Source: Candidatus Dactylopiibacterium sp. (GTDB lineage Bacteria > Pseudomonadota > Gammaproteobacteria > Burkholderiales > Rhodocyclaceae). From it: DNA of 64,000 bases. The translations under genes were made by a program, and so were the position numbers. This document shows, piece by piece, positions 57,764-64,000 of this stretch (the first letter of the stretch is position 1; every line of letters starts with the position of its first letter). Under the pieces are notes generated by a model. The model did not search any database and was not told the origin of the DNA. It was given only the letters and a program-made list of their open reading frames with translations. The stretch spans positions 1 through 64,000 of the forward strand of contig JAVHXQ010000012.1 of NCBI GenBank assembly GCA_031119555.1, read 5' to 3'.

Positions 57764-58129
57764 TCAGGCGATGGCCTGGATCTTCTGCAGCAGGCCGTCG
57801 AGGTCGAGCGGCTTGGTCATGTAATCGAAGGCGCCCTGACGCATGCCCCAGATCTTGTCGGTTTCCTGATCCTTGCTGGTGGTCATGATGATGGGGATGT
57901 TGCGCGTGGCTTCGTCGCGCGAGATCGTGCGCGTGGCCTGGTAACCGTTGATGCCGGGCATGACCACGTCCATGAGGATGAGGTCCGGCATCTCGGCCTT
58001 GGCCTTGATGACGCCTTCTTCGCCGTTGTCCGCGGTCACGACCGAGTAACCGTGGCGCGAGAGGAATTCCATGAGCGCGAAGCGTTCGGTGGGGGAGTCA
58101 TCGACGACGAGGATTTTCTTGATTGCCAT
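57764..58129 (-). CDS. pilH: Response regulator PilH
   Basis: This 121-aa single receiver domain has the acidic pair and start IKKILVVDDSPTERFALMEFL, the phosphorylated Asp in LILMDVVMPGINGYQATR, Thr in PIIMTTSKDQETD and Lys in YMTKPLDLDGLL. SPTERF and PGINGYQATR are PilH signatures. In the Pil-Chp system it governs pilus retraction. It begins 22 bases after pilG. Confidence 0.94.
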   Translation of the reverse strand: MAIKKILVVDDSPTERFALMEFLSRHGYSVVTADNGEEGVIKAKAEMPDLILMDVVMPGINGYQATRTISRDEATRNIPIIMTTSKDQETDKIWGMRQGAFDYMTKPLDLDGLLQKIQAIA

Positions 58130-58151
58130 GAGGGGGCCTCGAAAATGGAAG

Positions 58152-58553
58152 TCAGCGCGGGGCGCGCGCCGCCGTGTGGGCGGATACGGCCTTGAGCAGA
58201 CTGTCTTTTGTGAAGGGTTTGGTCAGGTATTCGTCCGAGCCGACCATGCGACCACGCGCGCGGTCGAACAGGCCGTCCTTGGAGGACAGCATGATGACCG
58301 GCGTGCCGGAGAACTTGGGATTCTTCTTGATGAGCGCGCAGGTCTGGTAACCATCCAGGCGCGGCATCATGATGTCGACAAAGATCAGATCGGGATGATG
58401 ATCCGCGATTTTCGCGAGGGCGTCGAAGCCATCCTCGGCCAGCAAAACCTGATAACCCGCCTGGGCCAGGAAAATTTCGGCACTCCGGCGGATGGTGTTG
58501 CTGTCGTCGATCACCATGACCTTCGTGCCCGAGACTTCTGCTCGATCTGCCAA
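58152..58553 (-). CDS. pilG: Response regulator PilG (TTG start)
   Basis: This 133-aa single receiver domain has the lead GTKVMVIDDSNTIRRSAEIFLAQAG, the phosphorylated Asp in LIFVDIMMPRLDGYQTCALIKKN, Ser/Thr in PVIMLSSKDGLFDRARGRMVGSDEYLTKPF and Lys in the last motif. DSNTIRRSAE and FDRARGR are PilG signatures; it governs pilus extension. The start is a TTG, fixed by a strong AGAGGAG (58560-58566) six bases upstream. The next in-frame ATG falls inside the domain (VMVIDD). It is the first gene of pilG-H-I-J-chpA. Confidence 0.94.
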   Translation of the reverse strand: MADRAEVSGTKVMVIDDSNTIRRSAEIFLAQAGYQVLLAEDGFDALAKIADHHPDLIFVDIMMPRLDGYQTCALIKKNPKFSGTPVIMLSSKDGLFDRARGRMVGSDEYLTKPFTKDSLLKAVSAHTAARAPR

Positions 58554-58559
58554 CGTCTA

Positions 58560-58566
58560 CTCCTCT
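58560..58566 (-). promoter_or_regulatory. Strong ribosome-binding site deciding the TTG start of pilG
   Basis: AGAGGAG on the minus strand, six bases before TTG at 58551-58553. The only nearby ATG codon in frame would remove the first beta-strand of the receiver domain, so the site supports the TTG. Confidence 0.75.
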
Positions 58567-58649
58567 GGACCCGCTTGAACTCCGGACGGGAAGCCCGGAA
58601 GAAGGCCGTTCTGCCAGCTTTTTGCCCGTTTGTCCGGACCCCACGAATC

Positions 58650-58678
58650 CTTGTATGGCAACTTTATCAAACTTGCAA
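58650..58678 (-). promoter_or_regulatory. Promoter candidate for the pil-chp operon
   Basis: On the minus strand TTGCAA (58673-58678) and TACAAG (58650-58655) are separated by exactly 17 bases, each matching the sigma-70 hexamers at four of six positions. They lie about 97 bases before the pilG start. The 282-base region between pilG and the divergent thiD-like gene shows no other gene. Confidence 0.4.
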
Positions 58679-58835
58679 GCACCACCCTCCGCGCTGTCCG
58701 CTGCATGCGCCGAGCGGTTGTCGATATGTCGCAATAATGTAAATCGCCCCTTGGCGCAGCCCGCTTGCCACGGGGGGCCGCGCCATATCGGGTAAAATCT
58801 GTGCCCCCGGTTTTTCGTCTGTCCCCGCCCCCGCC

Positions 58836-59651
58836 ATGCCCACCCTGCCCGCGCCACGCATCGTCCTGAATTTTTCCGTCTCCGATCCGACGGCGGCCGG
58901 GGGCGTGCAGGGTGACGTGCTCGTCGGCGCCGCGCTGGGCGTTCACCCGCTGACCGTGGTGACGGGGCTGACCGTGCGCGACAGCTCGCGCACCGAGGCC
59001 GCGATGGCCGTCGAGGGCGACTGGATCGCCGACCAGGCGCGCGCATTGCTGGAGGACATCCCCGTGCATGCCTTCAAGGTCGGCGCGCTGCCGGGCGCCG
59101 AGAGCGTGGCCGAGGTGGCCGAGGTGCTGACCGATTACCCGGCCGTGCCCGTGGTGGCGTGCCCGGTGCTGCCGGCCTTTGCCGACCAGATGGACGAAGA
59201 GGAGATGATAGGCGCGCTGTGCGAGCTGCTCGTGCCCGCGACCACCGTGCTGGTGGTCGATCATGAACTCGCGTTGCGGCTCGCGGCCGACGAGGACGAG
59301 CTGCAGGAAACCGAGGTCGGTGAGGCCGAGTGCGCGCGCCGGCTCGTCGAGTTCGGGGCCGCGCACGTGCTGATCACCGGCAACCACCGCCCCGGCCCGC
59401 AGGTCGTCAATACGCTCTATGGCAGCGCGGGCGTGCTGCGCACCGATGCCTGGGAACGCCTGCCCGGCGTCGCCCCGGCCGCCAGCGACCTGCTCGCCGC
59501 CGCGATGGCCGCGTTCCTCGCCCAGGGCATGGCGCCGCAGGCCGCCGCGCACGCCGCGCAGGCCTATGCCTGGCAAGCGGTCGCGCAGGGCTGGCGCCTG
59601 GGCATGGGGCACAGCATTCCGAACCGCTCGTGCGCCTGGACCCGGCCGTGA
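58836..59651 (+). CDS. thiD: Hydroxymethylpyrimidine/phosphomethylpyrimidine kinase-like protein (ThiD family, divergent)
   Basis: This 271-aa ribokinase-fold protein probably phosphorylates hydroxymethylpyrimidine for thiamine synthesis. The substrate loop SDPTAAGGVQGDVLVGAALGVHPLTVVTGLTVRD fits ThiD. The C-terminal anion-hole/catalytic region, normally Gly-rich (GTGC or GAGD), reads GVAPAASDLLAAAMAAFLAQG, so only the Asp is kept. The metal-site region is also altered. This divergent form commonly precedes thiE and hemL in betaproteobacteria. It overlaps thiE by four bases if thiE begins at GTG 59648. Activity is uncertain. Confidence 0.75.
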   Translation: MPTLPAPRIVLNFSVSDPTAAGGVQGDVLVGAALGVHPLTVVTGLTVRDSSRTEAAMAVEGDWIADQARALLEDIPVHAFKVGALPGAESVAEVAEVLTDYPAVPVVACPVLPAFADQMDEEEMIGALCELLVPATTVLVVDHELALRLAADEDELQETEVGEAECARRLVEFGAAHVLITGNHRPGPQVVNTLYGSAGVLRTDAWERLPGVAPAASDLLAAAMAAFLAQGMAPQAAAHAAQAYAWQAVAQGWRLGMGHSIPNRSCAWTRP

Positions 59652-60259
59652 AACGCGGGCTCTATCTCGTCACGCCCGACTGGGACGACACCGCCCGCCT
59701 GCTCGCGGTGAGCCGGGCGGCCATCGAAGGCGGCGCGGTGATGCTGCAGTACCGGCACAAGACCGCGTCCGACGCCTTGCGCGCGGAGCAGGCGCGCGCG
59801 CTGCGGGCCCTCACGCACGAACTGGGCTGCGCGTTCATCGTCAATGACAGCCTCGCGCTGGCGCTTGCAGCCGGAGCCGACGGCGTGCACCTGGGCCGCG
59901 ACGATGGCGACGTGGCCCAGGCGCGGGCCCGCGCGGGCCGGGCGCTCACGATAGGGGTGTCGTGTTACGCCGATTTCGCGCGCGCGCGCGCCGCCCACGC
60001 GGCGGGTGCCGACTACGTGGCCTTCGGTGCGATGTTCGCGTCGCCGACCAAGCCGCTGGCCCCGCCGGCGCCCGCCAGCCTGATCGCGCGGGCGCGCCAT
60101 GAGCTTGGCGCGCGCGTGACCTGCATCGGCGGCATCACGGCCGCGAACGCCGCCGCGCTCGTCGAGGCGGGCGCCGACTGGGTGGCCGTCATCAGCGACA
60201 TCTACCAGGCCGCCGACCCGCGCGCCCAGGCCGCGCGCGTCGCCGCGCTGTACCGCTGA
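59648..60259 (+). CDS. thiE: Thiamine-phosphate synthase
   Basis: This roughly 203-aa TIM-barrel enzyme joins HMP-pyrophosphate and thiazole phosphate. Family blocks are GLYLVTPDW, the pyrophosphate-binding [11 protein letters not shown] (the usual Q-x-R-x-K), [38 protein letters not shown] and [31 protein letters not shown] chose the GTG that overlaps the upstream TGA (GTGA). A GTG at 59630 would add six residues. It lies between thiD and hemL on the same strand. Confidence 0.93.
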   Translation: MKRGLYLVTPDWDDTARLLAVSRAAIEGGAVMLQYRHKTASDALRAEQARALRALTHELGCAFIVNDSLALALAAGADGVHLGRDDGDVAQARARAGRALTIGVSCYADFARARAAHAAGADYVAFGAMFASPTKPLAPPAPASLIARARHELGARVTCIGGITAANAAALVEAGADWVAVISDIYQAADPRAQAARVAALYR

Positions 60260-60311
60260 GCGGCGCGCCCGCCGCGCGCTCCCTCCTGAAAACTTCCGAG
60301 AGACCTTTCCG

Positions 60312-61589
60312 ATGAGCCACAACGCCGAACTCTTCGAACGCGCCCAGCGCGTGATTCCCGGGGGCGTGAATTCGCCCGTGCGCGCCTTCCGCTCGGTCGG
60401 CGGCACGCCGCGCTTCATCACGCGCGCCGCGGGCGCGCACGTGTGGGATGCCGACGGGCGTCGCTACACCGATTACGTGGGGTCCTGGGGGCCCGCCATC
60501 CTCGGCCATGCCGACGCGGAAGTCGTCGAGGCGGTGCAGCGCGCCGCGGCCGACGGGCTCTCCTTCGGCGCGCCCACCGAGCGCGAGATCGAGATGGCCG
60601 AGCTGCTCGTCGACATGCTGCCCTCGCTCGAAATGGTGCGCCTCGTGTCCTCGGGCACCGAAGCCACGATGAGCGCGATCCGCCTCGCGCGCGGCTTCAC
60701 GGGGCGCGATGCGATCGTGAAGTTCGAGGGCTGCTATCACGGCCACGCCGACAGCCTGCTCGTGAAGGCCGGATCGGGCCTGCTGACGTTCGGCAACCCG
60801 TCCTCGGGCGGCGTGCCTGCCGACTTCGCGCGCCATACCCTGGTGCTCGACTTCAACAACCTGGCCGCGCTCGAGGAGTGCTTCGCGACGCGTGGCGACA
60901 CCCTTGCCTGCGTGATCATCGAGCCCGTCGCGGGCAACATGAACCTCGTGCGGCCGGCCCAGGCCTACATGGAACGCCTGCGCGCGCTATGCACCGAGCA
61001 TGGCGTGGTGCTGATCTTCGACGAAGTGATGACGGGCTTTCGCGTCGGGCCGACGGGCGCGCAGGGCCTCTACGGCATCACGCCGGACCTCACCACGCTG
61101 GGCAAGATCATCGGCGGCGGCATGCCCGTGGGCGCCTTCGGCGGGCGCCGCGACATCATGCGGCAGGTGGCGCCGCTGGGCACGGTCTATCAGGCGGGTA
61201 CGCTGTCGGGCAGCCCCGTCGCGGTGGCCGCCGGGCTGACCACGCTGCGGCGCCTGCGCGCGCCGGGCTTCTACGCCAGCCTCGCGGCGCGCACGACGGC
61301 CCTGACCGAGGGCCTGGCCGCGGCCGCCGCGCGCCGGGGCGTGGCGTTCTCGGCCCAGGCCGTGGGGGCGATGTTCGGGCTGTACTTCAGCGCCACGCCG
61401 CCCCAGGGTTTCGCCGAAGTCATGGGCGCCGACCGTGAGCGCTTCAACCGTTTCTTCCACCTCATGCTCGAGGCCGGCCATTACTTCGCCCCGTCGGCGT
61501 TCGAGGCCGGCTTCGTGTCGGCCGCGCACACCGAGGCCGACATCACGGCCACGATCGCCGCCGCCGAAGCGGCTTTCGCGCAGCTCTGA
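60312..61589 (+). CDS. hemL: Glutamate-1-semialdehyde 2,1-aminomutase
   Basis: This 425-aa pyridoxal-phosphate enzyme makes 5-aminolevulinate, the second step of the C5 haem route. It shows [41 protein letters not shown] (cofactor phosphate site), [32 protein letters not shown] and the cofactor lysine in [17 protein letters not shown]. Length matches E. coli HemL (426). The window also encodes the preceding pathway enzyme, HemA, about 1.1 kb downstream. Confidence 0.97.
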   Translation: MSHNAELFERAQRVIPGGVNSPVRAFRSVGGTPRFITRAAGAHVWDADGRRYTDYVGSWGPAILGHADAEVVEAVQRAAADGLSFGAPTEREIEMAELLVDMLPSLEMVRLVSSGTEATMSAIRLARGFTGRDAIVKFEGCYHGHADSLLVKAGSGLLTFGNPSSGGVPADFARHTLVLDFNNLAALEECFATRGDTLACVIIEPVAGNMNLVRPAQAYMERLRALCTEHGVVLIFDEVMTGFRVGPTGAQGLYGITPDLTTLGKIIGGGMPVGAFGGRRDIMRQVAPLGTVYQAGTLSGSPVAVAAGLTTLRRLRAPGFYASLAARTTALTEGLAAAAARRGVAFSAQAVGAMFGLYFSATPPQGFAEVMGADRERFNRFFHLMLEAGHYFAPSAFEAGFVSAAHTEADITATIAAAEAAFAQL

Positions 61590-61609
61590 GCCGCGCCCGG
61601 CGCGGGCGC

Positions 61610-62509
61610 TCAGTTGGGCGCGTGGGGGTGTTCCGCGCCCGGATGGGGCTTGCCCGGCCACTGCGACACGATCATCGCCACGATGATCAGCGCACCGCCC
61701 AGCATCGCGCGCGCGCCGAAGGCCTCGTGCAGCCACCAGGCCGCGAAGGTGGCGGCGAAGAAGGGTTCGAGGGCGTAGATCAGCGCCGCCTGCACGGCGC
61801 TCGCGCGCGCCTGCGCCCAGGTCTGCAGGATCAGCGCGGCCGCGCTGCAGATCACGCCCAGGTAGAGCAGCTGCAGCCACACCTCGCGGATGCCGGACGC
61901 CTGCTGGGCGTAGCTGTCGCCCCAGTACAGCCATTCACCCGCGATCCACAGCGGCGACAGCAGCGTCATCGCGATCGCCTGCGCGCCGGCCAGCGCGCGG
62001 GCGCCGTGGCGCGGCGCGAAGCGTTCCATGCCCAGCACGTAGAACGCGAAGGCAATCGCGCAGAGGAAGGTCAGCACGTCGCCGAGCCAGCCCGAGCTCT
62101 GCTCGTAGCTCATGACCACGATGCCGACGCAGGCGAGCGCGGTGGCGATCCACACCCGCAGGCCGATGCGTCCGCCCAGCAGCGGCAGCATCAACGGCAC
62201 CATGATGACGTTGAGCGCGGTGAGGAAGGCGTTGCGCCCCGCGCTCATCATCGTGAGCCCGATCACCTGCAGCACGAAACTGGCGAAGAGCGCCGCCGAC
62301 AGCAGCGCGGCGTCGCGCCACAGCGCGCGGTTGCGCCACTCCACGAAGGGCGAGAGCAGCGCCGCCGCGAGCGCCCAGCGCAGGCCCACCATGAGCGCGG
62401 GCGGCATGTGCTGCGAGACGGCTTTCATGGCGGGAAAGGTGGTTCCCCAGACGAGCGTGACGAGAAGCAGGGCGGCACAGGCCGCGAGCGAGGTGCGGGA
62501 GCGTGACAT
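61610..62509 (-). CDS. EamA/DMT-family transporter
   Basis: This 299-aa membrane protein has ten predicted helices in two EamA repeats. The first begins CAALLLVTLVWGTTFPAMKAVSQHMPPALMVGLRWALAAALLSPF, and the second includes LYLGVICSAAALILQTWAQARASAVQAALIYALEPFFAATFAAW. Drug/metabolite transporters of this type export amino acids or small metabolites. The substrate is unknown. The start is the ATG at 62509 behind AAGGAT, and upstream in-frame codons are not protein-like. It is convergent with hemL and divergent from hemA. Confidence 0.9.
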   Translation of the reverse strand: MSRSRTSLAACAALLLVTLVWGTTFPAMKAVSQHMPPALMVGLRWALAAALLSPFVEWRNRALWRDAALLSAALFASFVLQVIGLTMMSAGRNAFLTALNVIMVPLMLPLLGGRIGLRVWIATALACVGIVVMSYEQSSGWLGDVLTFLCAIAFAFYVLGMERFAPRHGARALAGAQAIAMTLLSPLWIAGEWLYWGDSYAQQASGIREVWLQLLYLGVICSAAALILQTWAQARASAVQAALIYALEPFFAATFAAWWLHEAFGARAMLGGALIIVAMIVSQWPGKPHPGAEHPHAPN

Positions 62510-62621
62510 CGGTATCCTTGGGCCGCGCCGGACGCTGCGGGCGCGCGGGGCGGCCATTGTGCCACGCGGCCGCGCGGGCCGCCCGGCGCGGCGCGCGTGT
62601 CGGAGCGCCACAGGGGCGGAT

Positions 62622-62629
62622 GCTACAAT
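62622..62629 (+). promoter_or_regulatory. Extended -10 promoter candidate for hemA
   Basis: GCTACAAT, preceded by T so as to read TGCTACAAT (62621-62629), is an extended -10 element, 60 bases before the hemA start in the 179-base region shared with the divergent transporter. No good -35 is visible, which an extended -10 does not require. Confidence 0.5.
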
Positions 62630-62688
62630 CGCCGGCATTCTGCCTACCGCTTCCGCCCCCGCTGCCCGGCAGCCGATCCGCCCTCACG

Positions 62689-63969
62689 ATGCCCCTCTTC
62701 GCCCTTGGCCTGAACCACCACACGGCGCCCGTCGCAATCCGGGAGCGCGTGGCTTTTCCGCCCGAGCAGCTCGCCGACGCGCTGCGCGCGCTGGTGGGCG
62801 AGGGCGTGGCGAGCGAGGCGGCGTTGCTGTCCACGTGCAACCGCACCGAGCTCTACTGCAACGCGGCTTCGCCCGAAGCGGCCGTCGACTGGCTCGCGCG
62901 CCGGCGCGGCATGCCGCTGCACGACATTTCGCCCTATCTGTACACGCTGCCGGGCGCCGAAGCCGTGCAGCATGCCTTCCGCGTCGCGAGCGGGCTCGAT
63001 TCCATGGTGCTCGGCGAGCCGCAGATCCTCGGCCAGCTCAAGGAGGCCGCGCGCCTGGCGGAGCACGCCGGCACGCTGGGCACCCAGCTGCACAAGCTCT
63101 TCCAGCACAGTTTCGCGGTGGCCAAGGAAGTGCGCAGCACGACCGCGATCGGGGCCAGCACGGTTTCGATGGCGGCCGCCTCGGTGCACCTGGCCGCGCG
63201 GATCTTCGAGCGCATGAATGACACGCGCGTGCTGTTCGTGGGCGCCGGCGAGATGATCGAGCTGTGCGCCGCGCACTTCGCCGGCAGCCGGCCGCGGCGC
63301 ATCGGCATCGCGAACCGCACGCGCGCGCGCGCCGAGGCCCTGGCCGCGCGTTTCGGCGCCGACGTGCTGGCGCTGGACGCCATTGGCGAGGTGATGCACG
63401 AGTATGATGTCGTCGTCAGCTGCACGGGCTCGCCCCTGCCGCTGATCCGGCGCGAGATGGTCGAGCGCGCGATCCGCGCGCGCCGCCGTCGCCCCATCGT
63501 GCTGGTCGATCTGGCCGTGCCGCGCGACATCGAAGCCGACGTGGGCCGGGTTTCCGACATTTTTCTCTATACCGTGGATGACCTTGCCCAGATCGTGAGC
63601 AGCGGCCTCGAATCGCGCCAGGCGGCCGTCACCGACGCCGAGCGCATCATCCGGGGGCGCGTCGAGGATTTCCGTCACTGGCTCGACACGCGCGACGCCG
63701 TGCCCACGATCCGCCATCTGCGCGAGCATGCCGAAGCGCAGCGCCAGCTCGAACTCGCGCGCGCGCGGCGCCGGCTGGCGCGGGGCGAGGCGCCCGAAGC
63801 GGTGCTCGAAGCCCTCAGCCAGACCCTTACCAACAAGATGCTGCACGGCCCCACGCGATTTCTCGCGGCGGCCGAAGGACAGGACGTGGCGCAGGCCGTG
63901 GGGCTCGTGCGGCGCGTCTTCCAGCTCGACGAACACGGGCGCGAAACGCACCCGCCACAGGATTCATGA
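62689..63969 (+). CDS. hemA: Glutamyl-tRNA reductase
   Basis: This 426-aa NADPH enzyme reduces glutamyl-tRNA to glutamate-1-semialdehyde, the first committed step of haem synthesis. It starts MPLFALGLNHHTAPVAIRERVAF. The catalytic Cys is in LLSTCNRTELYC. GLDSMVLGEPQILGQLKEA follows, then the nucleotide-binding part VLFVGAGEMIELCAAHF and VVSCTGSPLPLI. The C-terminal dimerisation helices complete a normal-length protein. Its stop overlaps the prfA start (ATGA), the common hemA-prfA arrangement. Confidence 0.97.
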   Translation: MPLFALGLNHHTAPVAIRERVAFPPEQLADALRALVGEGVASEAALLSTCNRTELYCNAASPEAAVDWLARRRGMPLHDISPYLYTLPGAEAVQHAFRVASGLDSMVLGEPQILGQLKEAARLAEHAGTLGTQLHKLFQHSFAVAKEVRSTTAIGASTVSMAAASVHLAARIFERMNDTRVLFVGAGEMIELCAAHFAGSRPRRIGIANRTRARAEALAARFGADVLALDAIGEVMHEYDVVVSCTGSPLPLIRREMVERAIRARRRRPIVLVDLAVPRDIEADVGRVSDIFLYTVDDLAQIVSSGLESRQAAVTDAERIIRGRVEDFRHWLDTRDAVPTIRHLREHAEAQRQLELARARRRLARGEAPEAVLEALSQTLTNKMLHGPTRFLAAAEGQDVAQAVGLVRRVFQLDEHGRETHPPQDS

Positions 63970-64000
63970 AACCAGGTATCCGCGCCAGACTCGAACAGCT
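63966..64000 (+). CDS. prfA: Peptide chain release factor 1 (N-terminal start only)
   Basis: Only eleven codons and part of a twelfth are inside the window, reading MKPGIRARLEQ. This matches the usual PrfA opening (MKPSIRAKLEQ-like). The ATG overlaps the hemA stop codon as ATGA. Gene order hemA-prfA is widespread in proteobacteria and supports the call; the rest lies beyond the right edge. Confidence 0.85.
   Translation, partial: MKPGIRARLEQ

Noticed and set aside
58765-58798. TTGCCA and TAAAAT as a promoter for thiD
   Set aside because: The spacing is 22 bases, too long for a normal sigma-70 promoter; TAAAAT alone is weak evidence.

Overview
The window is a GC-rich chromosomal segment from a Gram-negative bacterium, most likely a betaproteobacterium (Rhodocyclales/Burkholderiales type). 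The evidence is gene order typical of that class: hemA-prfA, thiD-thiE-hemL, dusB-fis-purH-purD and a pilGHIJ-chpA twitching-chemotaxis operon. An outer-membrane PagP-like enzyme confirms a Gram-negative envelope. The segment carries 47 recognisable protein genes, two of them cut by the window edges. I saw no rRNA, tRNA, CRISPR array or intact insertion sequence.

Layout. (1) 1-9.7 kb: a family-5 (Dpp/Opp-type) ABC importer, a GarL-type aldolase, a GarR-type tartronate-semialdehyde reductase, a Tat-exported amidohydrolase, a chemoreceptor and an exported orphan protein. (2) 9.8-12.5 kb: a hexuronate operon (SDR-type UxuB, a 67-aa orphan, UxuA) behind a perfect palindrome that looks like a GntR/UxuR-type operator, followed by a small membrane protein. 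(3) 12.57-21.99 kb: a restriction island, hsdM-hsdS-HEPN protein-AlbA_2 ATPase-hsdR, bounded by a 228-bp direct repeat made of the 3' end of malQ. (4) 21.8-33.1 kb: glycogen metabolism, glgP-glgB-glgX-malQ on the minus strand and glgC, glgA on the plus strand. (5) 33.1-40.8 kb: polyuronide/pectin use, with a LysR regulator, an exported pectate lyase, a lyase-like protein, a LacI regulator and an orphan family-5 solute-binding protein. Two matching LacI-type operators lie before the lyase-like gene and the binding-protein gene. (6) 41-47.6 kb: a Do-type protease divergent from oxyR, then dusB-fis-purH-pagP-purD. (7) 48.7-58.6 kb: the pilG-H-I-J-chpA cluster, whose chpA is split by a frameshift. 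(8) 58.8-64 kb: thiD-thiE-hemL, an EamA exporter, and hemA-prfA.

How the parts fit. Regions 1, 2 and 5 together suggest a bacterium that degrades plant uronic-acid polymers. Pectate lyase and a second lyase-like enzyme would release (oligo)uronides, family-5 importers would take them up, and UxuB/UxuA or an aldarate route through GarL and GarR would feed central metabolism. Surplus carbon can be stored as glycogen by region 4. The most unusual part is the restriction island. It appears to have entered malQ while keeping the gene whole, has no visible recombinase, and places a HEPN protein and a repeat-bearing AlbA_2 ATPase inside a type I restriction operon.
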